A DNA stretch of 64,000 nucleotides, from assembly GCF_030272615.1 (NCBI RefSeq), contig NC_081405.1, positions 19,426,547-19,490,546 of the forward strand. Reading direction: 5' to 3'. Source of the DNA: Cryptomeria japonica. Its lineage: Eukaryota; Streptophyta; Pinopsida; Cupressales; Cupressaceae. Positions 11,112 through 22,990 of the stretch are shown here, piece by piece. The notes under the pieces were generated by a model. The model did not search any database, was not told the DNA's origin, and saw only the letters and a list, made by a program, of their open reading frames with translations. The position numbers and the translations under genes were made by a program. Each line of letters starts with the position of its first letter. Within the stretch, counting starts at the first letter, position 1.

Positions 11112-12771
11112 TTGCCAAGGTATGTCAGATTAAACCATTCACAAGAGCAAATAATTGGTGATAAGAATGTTGGTGTACAAACAAGGAGGAAAATAAGAGA
11201 AAACTTCTGCTTGATATCTACAATAGAACCCAAAATAGTAAAGGAAGAACTAAAAGATGATGATTGGGTTAATGCAATGAATGAAGAATTAAATCAAATT
11301 AAGAATAATCAGGCATGGTCACGTGCTCCTAGACTGGAGGATAAGAATGTAAATGGAACAAAATGGGTCCTTAGGAATAAGTTGGACGAAGAAGGAAAAA
11401 TTGTAAGAAACAAGGTGAGGTTAGTCTATAAACGGTATGCACATGAAGAAGGTAAGGATTATGGAGAGACCTTTGCATCAAATACTAGATTAGAAGGAGT
11501 GAGAATGCTGCTAGCATTTGCTGCATATAAGGGATTCGAAGTTTATCAAAAGGATGTCAAATCAACCTTTCTAAATGGGATTCTAGAAGAAGAAGTCTAC
11601 ATTGAACAACCAGATTGATTTTCTCTATCTGATAATAAAGACATGGTATGTAAATTGCATAAAGTACTATATGGTCTAAAGAAGGAACCAAGAGCATGGT
11701 ATGAGAGATTACATGCACATCTAATCAAAATTCGATTCCAATGTACCAGTGAGGATAACAATATTTATTTGAAGACTGATGGAGACAAGACATTGATAGA
11801 CTAAATGTTTGTAGATGACATAATTTTTGGTGGAAATGATGATATGTGTATGGATTTTGTTGATGTAATAAAAAATGAATTTGAAATGTCCCTAATTGGT
11901 GAAATAAAGTTATTTATTGGGTTAAAAGTCCAACAACTGGATGGTGGTATCTTTATTTGTTAGAGAAAGTATGTCAAAGAGGTGTTGAAGATATTCGACA
12001 TGGAAGACTGCAAACTGGTAGGAACACCAATTGTGATAGGCTTCAAGTTGTCCAAACAAGATGATTCTCTTGTTGTTTGTGAAAAAGAGTATAGGCCTAT
12101 GATTGGTAAGTTACACTATGTTGTTCATAGTAGGCCAGACATTGCTCATGTTGTTGGATTAGTTGCCAAATTTCAGAAAGAGCCTAAGGAAACACATTTG
12201 GTCGTAGTGAAGAGAATTTTCTGGTATCTCAAAAGCACAATAGAATATGGTTTATGGTATCCCTATAGATGAGATTTTAATTTGGATGTCTTTATTGATG
12301 CAAATTGGAGAGGTAATGTGGATGACCGGAAAAGCACAACCGGTGGATCCTTTCTTCTTGGTGGAAGATTAGTGGCATAGATGAGCAAGAAACAAACATG
12401 TGTTTCTCAATCTACAACTGAAGCAAAGTGTGTTGCCTCATCCATGAATTGCATGCAGGCAATATGGATGTGACATGTTCTAGAAGGATTCAAAATAGAT
12501 ATGTCTGAAGTGGTGACTATCTATTGTGATAATACAAGTGCAACAAATATCTATAAGAATCTTGTACTTCATGCTAGAACCAAGCACATTGAATTGAAGT
12601 ATCATTGTCTAAGGGAAAGAGTTCAAGAAAAATAGGTCAAGATGGAATATGTGAAGAGTAAATATCAGATAGCTAATATCTTTACTAAGCCCTTACCGAA
12701 GACTACCTTTGAGTTTCTTAGAGGTAAACTAGGGGTTAGACCCCTACACTGGAAAAACTAGAGTGATGTAG
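11112..12771 (+). pseudogene. pol: Copia-A reverse transcriptase and RNase H
   Basis: The RT starts at 11112-11618 (WVNAMNEELNQIKNNQAW, later KVRLVYKRYAHEEGKDYGET and [20 protein letters not shown]). Stops then interrupt the same frame at about 11616, 11802, 11961, 12270, 12378 and 12636. The catalytic FVDDIIFGG motif is intact near 11810-11830. RNase H follows (DDRKSTTGGSFLLGGRLVA; TIYCDNTSATNI), and the frame ends near 12771. The frame is mostly preserved, so decay is by point stops rather than rearrangement. Confidence 0.85.
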
Positions 12772-12900
12772 ATGCATTATTCCTATGGATCTAATGTTTA
12801 TTCTTCCCTAAGGATTGATGAGGTGCAAGCTACTCCGTAGGGGAGACAACTAGGATATAAAGCTTTGATTTAATGATCTGATATAATGATTGGATATAAT

Positions 12901-13515
12901 GATTCTGATTTGGTTAGCAGAGATGATACTGACAAAAGCAGTAGTAAAGAAGATCAATGATGCACATACACCTTTGGCATTACTGTCAAAGGGGGAGAAG
13001 AAAAAGATCAGATCGAGGAGAAGAAGTTAGATTTGAGAGAAGAAAAGGATCAAAGAAGTTGGAGAAGTATTGGTTTAGGGGGAGAAGACAAAAGGAGGAC
13101 ACTGACATATGATATGATATTGACAACAAGTAGCAGTGTTGGTGTAGTAGTGATGGTGTTGCAATCTGATTGGTATATTTGATTAGTGTTGCCATCAATG
13201 CAAAAGGAATGATTCTGATTTGGTTAGCAGAGATGACGCTGACAAAAGCAGTAGTAAAGAAGATCAGTGATGCACATACACCTTTGGCATTACTCTCAAA
13301 GGGGGAGAAGAACAAGATCAGATCTAGGAGAAGAACAAGATTAGATTTGAGAAAAGAAAAGGATCAGAGAAGTTAGAGAAATATTGGTTTAGGGGGAGAA
13401 GACAAAAGGAGGACACTGACATATGATATGATACCGACAACAAGTAGCAGTGTTGGTGTAGTAGTGATGGTGTTGCAATCTAATTGGTATATCTGATTGG
13501 TGTTGCCATCAATGC
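12901..13515 (+). repeat. 310-bp tandem duplication in Copia-A 3' untranslated region
   Basis: Two direct copies start with the same GATTCTGATTTGGTTAGCAG at 12901 and 13211. They are about 310 and 305 bp and differ at a modest number of sites. Each copy carries two purine tracts (AAAGGGGGAGAAG and TTAGGGGGAGAAG). The second copy ends at the true polypurine tract; the first ends in a broken version of it (AAAAGGAATG). Confidence 0.85.
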
Positions 13516-13527
13516 AAAAGGGGGAGA
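13516..13527 (+). other. Copia-A polypurine tract
   Basis: AAAAGGGGGAGA lies immediately before the 3' LTR TG at 13529. It would prime plus-strand DNA synthesis. It is preceded by a TTGCCATCAATG half-palindrome that is shared with the other copia elements in the window. Confidence 0.8.
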
Positions 13528-13528
13528 A

Positions 13529-15033
13529 TGTTGACATAATTGGCATAACTGATGTAGATGAGGTGATGTAGTTGAAGTCTGATGACTGAACCAATAGAGG
13601 ATAGAAGACTATTTGTGATGAAGAGATTGAGATTTTGTGATTAGATGACTTGATTAGTTAAGTGTTGTCATTGATGGAAAATGATGATTAATGATGTTAT
13701 CTGATGTTTGGTTTGTCATCTAAGTGATTTAGTCTACTGGAGATAAGGTTTATCGACAATATACAAAAGACTATTAAATAGGACTTTAACTGGTATATGA
13801 AGAGATGTTTTACTTGAAGCGGATGATTGGTGATTTTTGGTTTGGAATGTAAGCTTTTATCATGGTAATGAGTATTTGACCAGAACTGCATCTTGTGATG
13901 ACTATCAAAAGGCATGTTTCTAATTTCTGATGAAGTTTTGCCAGTGTTTTAGTAGGGTTTTAGAACCGGTGAAGAAATCTTCAAACCGGTAATGATTTTT
14001 GGTATGGCAGTGATTGACATCAAGTATTCATGTTGATGATAATGTGGCACAAACCACGTGAAGTGTTTGAAAGATGTTTTGGCGCATTCGAAGAGAAAAT
14101 TTCTTAGGAATGTGCAAAGTGCTTAGAAAAATTAGCTAAGAGTTTGACTTTGTACTAGATCGACTTGTTGTGATAACTTATGATCATTCAACGGTTGATA
14201 TTGATTTGTAATTGATTGTAATGATCCATATGATGATCTGTAATGAGTTGTAAAGATCTTTGATGATCTATGATATAATTTAGGGTTTAGTGGCCGACCT
14301 AGTGGAAAGCATTATTTATGTTCGTTTAGTTGATGTTCATAGTGTCAGTGGTCTTAGAGAAGAGTGTGAAGCCATACCAGAGAAGAGTGAGATCTCCCTA
14401 AGAGTTGCAGATAGTGGAGCATAACTGGATCTTATTTAGGAAGCTGAGAAGTGCAAGTAACAAATCACTTTTTAACTGTTGTTCCCTAATAGTTGCAACA
14501 GATTAAATCTCTTAACCAGGTAGGTCCTGACAGGCCTTAATCTTGTAAATCCCCTAACAGGGTAGCTCTCAAAAAGAGTGGTAAATCCTCTCACGAGGTT
14601 GATCCTAATAGGTCATTAAGCTCCTAATCAAGCTGCACATCCAAATCCCTTAACCGGGTGACTCCTAACAGGGTGTATTGTAAGCTCCTAATAGGGCGTA
14701 CTTCAAAAGAGTACAAATATTTGTGGGTACTAACACCCACGTGTTTTTTTCCCTATTTGGGTTTCCACATCAAAAAATATGGTGTTCATGTGTGGAATTA
14801 TTTTCATGTGATGTTATTGATTATCTTTAGTTTATTCATTATTTCTGAATACACTGGTTATAGCAGTTTATCAGAGATTTATAAGTGATTACTAGTACTG
14901 TTTAATGAGTTGGCATATGTGGTAAATGAAGTTGGATTTGTTCTAAGTTTGACTTGGGGTTAAAGTTTGAAATTGGTGTTAATAATAATTCACACCCCCT
15001 CTCAGTATTAACCAGATCCTCATAGAATTAACA
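13529..15033 (+). repeat. Copia-A 3' LTR
   Basis: The LTR starts TGTTGACATAATTGGC after the purine tract and ends GAATTAACA, about 1505 bp, giving TGTT...AACA ends. The pyrimidine-rich CACCCCCTCTCAGTATT block near its end is also found near the LTR ends of Copia-B and Copia-G. The right border is set by the exact restart of Copia-B protease-region coding sequence (GATGGTGGAAAAGTTAGATT). Regulatory lines of the type AACCGGGT/CCTAACAGGGT recur around 14500-14700. Confidence 0.75.
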
Positions 15034-16323
15034 TGATGGTGGAAAAGTTAGATTTGGAGATGACAAAGCCTGTGTAATCAATGGGAGAGGTTCTATTTAT
15101 TTTGATGGTAAGCATAACATTGATGATGTCTTGTATGTTAAAGGTTTGAAGCATAATCTTTTGAGTGTTGGAAAGATGGTTGATAAGGGTTATGATCTCC
15201 AATTGAAGATCTTAAATGCCTTCGGTATAGAGATTGCATCTGGGACTAAGACTGAAGGTAACATTTTTCATTTGAATGCTGGTGAGAAAAGTTGTTTGAT
15301 CTCTAAGATAAATGAGAGTTGGTTGTGGCATAGGAGAATGTGTCATGTAAAATTTGATTCATTGATCAAGATCAGTTCTACACAAGCTATTAGAGATCTA
15401 CCTAAGATTGTTTTACCTGTTAATCTGGTATGCAAGGAATGATAGTTGGGTAAGAAAACAAGGATTTATTTAAAAAATAAACAATATACATTTGATGGAT
15501 TGCTAGATATTGTGCATACTGACCTATGTGGACCTACAAATGTTAGAAGTGTGTAAGGTGATAGATACTTTATGTTGCTAATTGACGATTATTTCAGGAT
15601 GATGTGGGTTGCCTTTTTGAAGGAAAAATCAAAAGCATTTGACAAATTCAAGATATTCAAAGCTAAAGTTGAAATTGGGTATGGATTGAAGCTGAAGTGT
15701 CTGAGATCTGATAGAGGTGGAGAATTATATTTCGGTGAGTTCAATTCATTCTGTGAGATGCATGGAATTGGAAGACAACTATCTACTCCTAGAACCCCAC
15801 AACAGAATGGAGTTGTTGAGAGGAAGAACCATATTGTTTTGGATGTTGAAAGAACTATGTTGATTGAAGGAAATATTCCAAAGATCTACTGGAGAGAAGC
15901 TATTAGCACTGTTGTTTATACATTTAATAGAGTTCATATCAAAGGTGATACCGGTAAGACCCCTTATGAGCTATGGTTTGGTCATGTTCCTACTATGAAA
16001 TATTTCAAAGTTTTTGGTCGCAAATATTATATCAAGAGAGATGAGGATATTGGAAAGTGTGATGCTAGATGTGATGAAAGTATCTTCTTGGGATATTCAA
16101 CTAAGAGAAAATCCTACCAATGCTATAATAAGAGATGGAGAAAGATAGTTGAGAGTGAAAATGTGAAGGTGGATGAGAACCTTGGGAAGGAGATAAGATA
16201 TTATGATGAAGGTCAACATATTGTTTTAGCTCTTATTTAGCCTGAAGAACCTAACCATAATGATTTGGTGGAGATTGTTAATCCGGATGTTGCTACTGCC
16301 GGTGAAGATGTGCAGGAACCTAA
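15034..16323 (+). pseudogene. pol: Copia-B protease tail and integrase
   Basis: The frame reads a protease tail (VRFGDDKACVINGRGSIYFD), then LKHNLLSVGKMVDKGYDLQL, the H-H-C-C pre-integrase domain (WLWHRRMCHVKF) and a TGA-TAG doublet at 15440-15445 inside the C-C part. The integrase core has the first Asp (IVHTDLCGP), second Asp (LRSDRGGEL) and Glu region (PQQNGVVERKN), all intact. A stop at 15555 lies between the first two. The C-terminal part (PYELWFGHVPTMKYFKVFGR) is open to a TAG at 16238-16240. Catalytic residues remain although the frame is broken. Confidence 0.85.
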
Positions 16324-17971
16324 GAATCAGAACAATTAGAAGACTCTGAGGTATGTAAGATTGAATCATTCTAAGAATCAGATTATTGGTGATAAGAATA
16401 AAGGTGTGATGGCTAGAAGAAGGTTAGTTGTTGAAGAAGTATGTTTGATTTCTAAAGTTGAACCTCAAGATGTTGTTGAAGCTTGTAAAGATGAAAACTA
16501 GATAAGAGCTATGGAAGACGAACTAGATCAAATTGAAAAGAATAATACTTGGGAACTTGTGCCTAGACTTAAGGATAATAATGTTATAGGTACTAAGTAG
16601 GTTTTTAGGAACAAGCTAAATGAAGATCGTGAAGTTGTCAGAAATAAAGCTAGACTGGCTTGCAAAGGATATTCACAGTAAGAAGGAATTGATTATGAAG
16701 AAACCTTTGCTCCAATTGCCATAATTGAAGCTGTTAGACTGTTACTTGCTTATGCTACTTAAGGTATATCAGATGGATGTCAAAACTACATTTTTGAATG
16801 GTGATCTAGAGGAAGAAGTTTACATTGAGCAACCTGATGGATTTTCACTATCAGATGATGGAGGCACAGTATGTAGGTTGAAGAAAGCACTTTATGGATT
16901 GAAACAAGCTCCTAGAGCTTGGTATGTTATATTATACAAATACTTGTTGAAATTGGGATTTACTAAAGGTGTTGCTAACAGTAATTTGTACCTTAAGACT
17001 GAAAATGATAACATCCTAATTGTTGAAGTCTTTTTTGATGACATTATTTTTGGTGGTGATGATGATATGAGTATGAAGTTTGCTGATGATATGCAGGAAG
17101 AATTGGAGATCTCTATGATTGGTGAGATGAAGTTTTTCTTAGGTTTGTAGATTGCACAGACAAGAAAAGGCATCTTTATATCTCAAACTAAGTATGTGAA
17201 GGAATTGTTGAAGAAGTTTGGATTAGATGATTCCAAACCAGTTGGAACTCCTATGGTGACTAGTTGCAAATTATCTAAAAATGATGAATCTCCTAAAGCT
17301 AATCAGATTTTGTATAGATCTATGGTTGGTGGACTACTACTAGGCCTGACATTATGCATGTTGTGTGTATGGCTGCTAGATATCAAGCTGATCTGAAGGA
17401 GAGTCATGTCACTGTTGTTAAGAGGATATTCAGCTATCTAAAGGGAATTGTGAATTATGGTTTGTGGTATCCGAAGAATGATGATTTCATGTTGTGTGCC
17501 TACACTAATGCAAATTGGGTTGGTGATGTTGATGACCAAAAGAGTACTACTAATGGAGCATTCTTTTTGGGTAAGAAGTTGGTTTCATGGGCTAGCAAGA
17601 AACAAGATTTAGTATCTTTATCTACTGTTGAAGTTGATTACATTGTTGCTGCTAGTAATTGAACTCAAATAGTTTGGATGAAGCAAATGTTGAAAGATAT
17701 CAGAGTTATTCTTGATGAGCCTATTGTTATATACTGTGATAATTCTAGTGTTATAAACATGTCAAAGAATCTGGTGCAACATTTGAAGACTAAGAATATA
17801 TCAATCAAACATCATTACTTGAGAGAGAAAGTCAGTGAAGAGAAGGTGAAGCTGAAATTTGTATCTACAAAGGAACAAATTTATGATATTTTCACTAATC
17901 CTTTGCCTATAGATACATTTGTCTATTTGAGAGACAACTTAGAGGTATCCAACCGTCCTAATGAGAACTAG
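16324..17971 (+). pseudogene. pol: Copia-B reverse transcriptase and RNase H
   Basis: The RT N-terminal region is readable with stops at about 16338, 16498, 16597 and 16678, then a frameshift near 16760. The main palm is open at 16725-17150 ([51 protein letters not shown], a Phe-Phe-Asp-Asp version of the catalytic motif). The thumb and RNase H follow at 17196-17971 with a frameshift near 17350 (SYLKGIVNYGLWYP; DDQKSTTNGAFFLG; IYCDNSSVINM; DIFTNPLPIDTF). The end is a TAG at 17969-17971. Confidence 0.85.
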
Positions 17972-18291
17972 ATGCATTGAGTTGCATCGATCTGACAGAT
18001 TTCAAAGCCTTATTCTTTTATTTGGATTGATGAGGTGGTGTTGCTCCTCTATTGGAGTAGTTTGTGTTTTGGGAGAGAGATTTATGAGATCTTTGGTTAT
18101 GTGTTTTAGGGGGAGAGAGTTTGTTTTTTTGTTTTGGAGATCTTTGGCATTGATTTCAAAGGGGGGGAGAGATCTTGTGAAAAATTGCATTATCTATCTT
18201 GATCTTAGGGGGAGTTTACTGGTGATATCTTCTTTCTTTGCATTGATTGTTTTTCACATTCATATGTTGCCATAAATGCCAAAGGGGGAGA
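17972..18291 (+). other. Copia-B 3' untranslated region with four purine tracts
   Basis: Four G-rich purine runs occur near 18109, 18160, 18208 and 18281. The last, AAAGGGGGAGA at 18281-18291, is the polypurine tract just before the LTR. Two of them (near 18160 and 18281) are preceded by the palindrome-like TTGnCATnnATnnCAA. The ORF that crosses this stretch shows no recognisable domain and is taken as chance. Confidence 0.7.
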
Positions 18292-18294
18292 TTT

Positions 18295-19506
18295 TGTTGT
18301 TCATTGCTACTACTAGGATATGTTGTTGTCATTAATGTCAACATATTCTTGTTATTTATTCTAGTGAGATTGGGAGGATTTTCTGATCTGGTTCTGTAGT
18401 TTAGTTTTGCTGATCATTATTTTGTAGAATCTAGTATTTCCTCTAGTATATTCTGGTGTGATCAGATCTGGTGCTGAGACTTTGGGATGTTGTTTTGGTT
18501 GGTCTTGTGTATCTTTATTTTAGATGGTTCGTGATTTGGTGCCCTGCAAGTTATCTTTCTTTGTGGCAGTTGCTGATTGGTTGTGTTCTTGAGCTTCTAA
18601 ACATTGACAGATGAAGATTTGAAAAGTAGCGTTGGTGCAACTGTTTTGAATGATTCTAACGTGAATGTTGGTGTTTCTTAGTCATGTCCTATTTTTTTTT
18701 GGTGATCCGCTTTGATTGTTGTGTGAATTTTTGGTGGTTTTGATCAACTGGTATTGATTTTCATGTTATGCAGTATTTCTGGTGGTGTAGCGTGTTACGG
18801 TTGATCTTGGCATGATTTCCAGTGGATGTGATCATTTGAGAATTTGAATTAGGTCCATGCTATGTAATATAAATCATTATATTGGTCCAGTGGTCGATCT
18901 TTGTATCATACAAATTAATGAAATTTTGTAATTTTGTGAGGGTTGAGGGTTTAGCCGACCTTGTTATCAAAGTTGATGATTTGTATATATACGTGAGATA
19001 TTCATGTAATTTATGTATCGATAATGTGTTTGCATTATTAGAGAGAGGTTTTGTGCAAACAAGAGATTTATCATTCAGTGAAGTGTTGAGGTGAGATTGG
19101 TGTTACAGAGCAGACATTTGTAGATGCTATCATTGCAGTTCATTTCTTCTGGATTGTAGTCCAAATCATATTGTAAGTCAGTGAGACTTCCCTGAGGGTT
19201 GTAGCCTTCCGGGCAAATATCTTTTGAGAAGTGAGCTCTAGGCAGTGTGCTTGAATGCATGTGTGTTCCCCATTGTAATATTTTCACATACTACTATAGA
19301 GTATCATCTTACTATGGGTAGGTTTCCCACTGTGGTTTTTCCCTTAACTAGGTTTTCCACATCAAAAATACTGGTGTTGTGTTGTGAATTTGCTTATCTA
19401 TTTTGTTACTGCAATTTATTAGATCTGTTTTTTGTGATTAAGTTTGGTATTTTGGTGAAGACTCATTCACCCCCCTCTCAGTATTCCTTCTTGATTGCTT
19501 CTAACA
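18295..19506 (+). repeat. Copia-B 3' LTR
   Basis: It begins TGTTGTTCATTGC after the purine tract and ends GCTTCTAACA, about 1212 bp with TGTT...AACA ends. Near the start it has TTGTCATTAATGTCAA, a full copy of the shared 16-bp palindrome. Near the end is ATTCACCCCCCTCTCAGTATT, as in Copia-A. The right border is set by the restart of gypsy RT reading EGVWMDPEKIHAIVDWPTP. Confidence 0.8.
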
Positions 19507-20145
19507 AGAGGGTGTGTGGATGGATCCTGAGAAGATCCATGCTATTGTGGATTGGCCTACTCCTACGAACCTTACTCAACTATGTGGATTCCTGGGTTTA
19601 TGCGGATTCTATCGCCGATTTGTTAGTGGTTATTCACGTCATGCTGCACCTTTGATGGACTTGATGAAAAAGGTGCATTTTTGTGGACTCCTAAGGCACG
19701 TGAGTGTTTTATGAGGTTCAAGGAGTTGATGACTACATGCCCCATTCTTGCTATTCCTGATTTCACGAAGCCATTTGAGCTTCAATGTAATACTTCTGGT
19801 GAGGGTGTTGGTGTTGTGCTTATGCAAGATGAGCACTCGATTGCTTATGAGAGCAGGAAATTTAGAGGACCAGAGAGGAGTTACAACATATACGATAAAG
19901 AGATGTTGGTCATTATGCATGCATTTTCCAAGTTCAGACAGTATCTTGTGGGCAACAAATTTTGTATTAAAACTGATCATAACAATTTGAGGCATTTCCT
20001 AAGACAGAGAGACCTAAATGATCACCAACAGAAGTGTGTGAGTAAATTATAGGAATATGAATTTGACATCTCTTATGTCAAAGGGAATCAGAATATAGTT
20101 GCTGATGTGTTATCTCGTCATCCACATTTGAGCTCTATGATCTAG
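19507..20145 (+). pseudogene. pol: Gypsy-2 RT end and RNase H
   Basis: The frame restarts in the RT connection (VWMDPEKIHAIVDWPTPTNL; LCGFLGLCGFYRRFVSGYSR), shifts frame near 19670-19685 and continues with RNase H to 20052 (FELQCNTSGEGVGVVLMQDE; YDKEMLVIMHAFSKFRQYL; IKTDHNNLRHFL). The first RNase H catalytic Asp, expected in the QCDAS-like position, reads Asn. A TAG at 20050-20052 interrupts before the DVLSRHP block. Confidence 0.8.
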
Positions 20146-21054
20146 ATTTTAGAGGATTGGCAACATATGATTGTGGTAGAGTATGCTAAAGGCACTTGGA
20201 CTCTAGGAATTGTTGAGGGGTCTACACATAACAACATGTATACAGTTGTAAATGAGTTGATCATTTACAAAGGTAGAATTTATTTGACCTCGAGATTTGA
20301 GGTGAAGAGCAGGGTAATGAGGTTCTTTCATGATGAGCCGATGGTAGGATATCCGAGATATTTCAAAACATATAGGGAGGTACGTGAGCGCTTTACTTGG
20401 AAAGGGCTCAAGGCAGATGTTCTTAGATATGTTAGAGAGTGCCCTGTTTGCCAGCAGAATAAATAGGAGCACACTTACCTTGCAGGGCTACTTTAGCCAC
20501 TTCCTATTCCCGACAAGAAGTGGGAATGCTTATCTATGGATTTCATCACGGGCTTGTCGAAAGCCCAAGGGAGGGATTATATAAATGTATTTGTTGATCG
20601 ACTGACGAAATATGCCCATTTTTTCTTGATTACCACTACATACAAAACTGCACAGGTAGCAGAGTTGTACTTTCAAGAGGTATTTAGGCTACATAGGTTG
20701 CCTCAGAATATTGCTAGTGACAGAGACAGACGGTTCATGAGCCACTTCTAGCAGGAGTTATTCAGATTGTGTGGGACCAAGCTTACCCCGAGCACCAACT
20801 ACCACCCACAAACAGATGGGCAGACAGAGATAGTGAATAAATGGGTGAAGGGATACCTCAAAAACTGTATTGCAGGGCAACATAAGGCTTGGGTGAAGTG
20901 GATTTACCTTTGTGAGTATCGTTATAATACCACTCACCACATGTCTATTCAGATGACACCGTTTCTATATTTGTATGGGTATGAGGTGCCTAGTTTTATA
21001 GATTTATTGTAGGAGATCCAGGACATTGTAAAGGCTCTCAAGGAGAATATCACT
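20146..21054 (+). pseudogene. pol: Gypsy-2 integrase
   Basis: The zinc-binding domain is visible (MRFFHDEPMVGYPRYF, then CPVCQQNK); the second His of the HHCC set reads Tyr. The catalytic core follows with first Asp (SMDFITGLSKAQ), second Asp (ASDRDRRFMSHF) and Glu (YHPQTDGQTEIVN) all present. Stops occur at about 20143, 20464, 20494, 20749 and 21010, all in nearly the same frame. This enzyme would insert the DNA copy into chromatin. Confidence 0.85.
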
Positions 21055-21543
21055 ATGGCACAAAATCAACATAAGCAATATGCAGACGAGAAGAGGACTA
21101 GGCGTTCATTTGAGGTAGGAGATATCGTGTATCTGATGCTACAACCCTACCATCAGTCCACTCTTAGAAAGAGTGAAGAAGAGAAGCTTAAGACACCATA
21201 CTATGGTCCTTTCAGGATTATCAGACAAGTTGGTGAGGTGGCTTATGAGCTTGAGTTACCGACGGATAGTAGAGTGCATAATGTTTTCCATGTGTCTCAC
21301 CTCAAAAAGGTGTTGGGACATCGTGTGGTACCTTTTGCAATTCTACCACCCCTAGATGATGAGGGGAAATTGGTTTTAGTACCTGAAGCTATCCTAGATG
21401 TTAGGGAGAGACAGTTGAGGAGACAGGTCATCAGGGAATATCTGATCAAATGGAAGGACTTGCTGGTTGAGGATGCTACTTGGGAGAGTGAGGATATATT
21501 ACATCATCCAAAGTTGAGATTGCTTGAGGACAGGCAATTTTAG
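21055..21543 (+). CDS. Gypsy-2 integrase C-terminus and chromodomain
   Basis: An uninterrupted 162-codon stretch continues the integrase frame. It has the GPY/F block (KLKTPYYGPFRIIRQVGEVA; HNVFHVSHLKKVLGH), then a chromodomain-like end at residues about 110-160 (VPEAILDVRERQL; REYLIKWKDLLVEDATWESE). Such domains read histone marks and can direct integration in chromoviruses. The first aromatic-cage position is not obvious, so it may be of the divergent group II type. The stop at 21541-21543 is followed 11 bp later by the LTR. Confidence 0.8.
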   Translation: MAQNQHKQYADEKRTRRSFEVGDIVYLMLQPYHQSTLRKSEEEKLKTPYYGPFRIIRQVGEVAYELELPTDSRVHNVFHVSHLKKVLGHRVVPFAILPPLDDEGKLVLVPEAILDVRERQLRRQVIREYLIKWKDLLVEDATWESEDILHHPKLRLLEDRQF

Positions 21544-21554
21544 GGAGGGTGGCC

Positions 21555-22890
21555 TGTGATGTCCCCTCCTAGTTGACATGAGTCAGTTGTGTAGATTGGC
21601 CTATCATAGACCTTTGTAAGCTAATGAGGTTGGATAAAGGGTCCCTTGAGGGATGCGACTTCTTTAGTGGTTAGAGCTATGCAGGATTGGTGTTTGTTTG
21701 AGGTCTACAAGACTATGTATGCAGTAATTACTATTTATAGTAAGTTAGAGATGTTAGAGATGGACCCTTGCTATTTTTAGTAAGGGGGTATGGTCATATG
21801 CAGTTCCCTCATGTCAGCTCCACGACGCACCAAAATGTTGAGTAATAAAGGAGATATTAATGTTTATTTGGCTAAAATAAACATTAATGGTTATGAGCTT
21901 ATATTATAAAGTTATAATATCATTTTATATTATAACTTAAGTGACTTAACGTTGAGGGTCAATTCATCGTCGAAAGGGGTCTATTTGAGAAATTAATTAT
22001 AAATGCCAAACTTAATGAATTATTAAAAGATTTCCGAAGTTTGAAATGAAATTTAAAATGCTTTTTGGGGAAATCATACTTCTTGAGGGAATATAAGTCT
22101 TTTCTAGAGAAATCAAACTTCATTATGATTGATGTTTTTACTTGTCATTTCTATAGAGCATTGGAGTTCATGCAGAACCAAGGGTTTTTGCACTCTTATG
22201 AGCTTATCGACATTGGAGAGTGTTTCTTCTTCTCTACAATAGTAGTCAGAGGGTGTGAACTATTCACCTGATATTTCTTGACAGATTGGCTTCACACAAA
22301 GGTCAACACTGAGCTGATTTGGGTATATTATTGCAATATTTTTATCAGATTTGTGGGCAGATTGTTGAAGGATTTATGCGTAGTGATTGGGGAGTGGTTG
22401 GTATTGAATTTAAGGTTGTATGACCTGTGTTTTGTAACCCCAGCAGTAATCGTACCTCATCTTCTAAGAAGGGTATGATTTTGGCAAAGGAGACCTCAAT
22501 AAATTCCAATAAAATCACAAAAGGAGCACAATGTATAGGAAGAGGAATTGACATCATCAGAAGAGATCATAGTTGTTGTCTGTTGAAGTTACCTATAACC
22601 ATTGTCCTTTCTTTTCTTACAAACACTTATAATTAAGTCATTCCTTCAATAAATGGTATGTTTGTTTGATGTAATGAATTCCTATGATGAATAAATTAAG
22701 GAGAATGAATAATATCAGTTATCTTTTCCATCAATATTAGTAGTTTCAAATTCTAGAAGTTTCCATGTTCAAATGCTTTTTTTAGTGTGTAAAACCCTCT
22801 CAAAACAAAAAATTACAAAACAACAAACCCCTCCCCCCCAAAAAACAAGTATTGACAGTTTCAACAGTTCCAACCTATTGGGTTCTTACA
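21555..22890 (+). repeat. Gypsy-2 LTR shared by two interiors
   Basis: It starts TGTGATGTCCCCTCC after a purine-rich AGGGAGGGTGG stretch and ends GGGTTCTTACA, about 1336 bp. A primer-binding site and gag start follow directly, so the right end is that of a 5' LTR while the left end is that of a 3' LTR. Short open frames inside it (22065-22271, 22278-22478) show no domain. The exact left base could be 21555 or 21557. Confidence 0.7.
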
Positions 22891-22891
22891 T

Positions 22892-22903
22892 TGGTATCAG
22901 AGC
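22892..22903 (+). other. Primer-binding site (initiator-Met tRNA) after the Gypsy-2 LTR
   Basis: TGGTATCAGAGC lies one base after the LTR end. It complements the 3' end of plant initiator Met tRNA and primes minus-strand DNA synthesis. Its presence shows that the LTR at 21555-22890 also served as a 5' LTR. Confidence 0.9.
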
Positions 22904-22990
22904 TTTGATCCTGCCATCCTGGAGGGTTAAAGTTTTTGTATGCATCCATTGGAAGTTGGTCCTCATAGATATTATACACGCTGAAGGGCA

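Larger units (their letters stand above)
8792..15033 (+). mobile_element. Copia-A: Ty1/copia element, 5' end cut off by Gypsy-1
   Basis: From left to right the interior reads gag (rest), zinc knuckle, protease remnant, integrase, reverse transcriptase, RNase H, 3' untranslated region, polypurine tract and 3' LTR, the normal Ty1/copia order. The gag N-terminus and 5' LTR lie beyond Gypsy-1, off the left edge. On the right, pol sequence of another copia element resumes at 15034, so Copia-A itself sits inside Copia-B. Stops, frameshifts, a deletion of the protease site and a changed integrase Asp show that the copy is dead. Confidence 0.85.
15034..19506 (+). mobile_element. Copia-B: Ty1/copia element, 5' part displaced by Copia-A
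   Basis: The interior begins within the protease/pre-integrase region, just downstream of where the active-site Asp would be, and runs through integrase, RT and RNase H to a 3' LTR. Its gag and 5' LTR must be left of Copia-A, outside the window. At 19507 gypsy RT coding sequence resumes, so Copia-B was inserted in Gypsy-2. Many in-frame stops make it a dead copy. Confidence 0.85.

Noticed and set aside
13170-13376. Open frame in the Copia-A 3' region
   Set aside because: It crosses the tandem duplication and purine tracts; no domain.
17961-18275. 104-codon frame after Copia-B RNase H
   Set aside because: It lies in the 3' untranslated region over purine tracts and has a hydrophobic, low-complexity composition.
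8792-19506. Copia-A and Copia-B as one element with two LTRs
   Set aside because: The LTRs at 13529 and 18295 differ in sequence and length, and pol domains occur twice; two nested elements explain the data better.
22892-22903. tRNA gene fragments at the TGGTATCAGAGC sites
   Set aside because: These are primer-binding sites next to LTR ends; no cloverleaf surrounds them.
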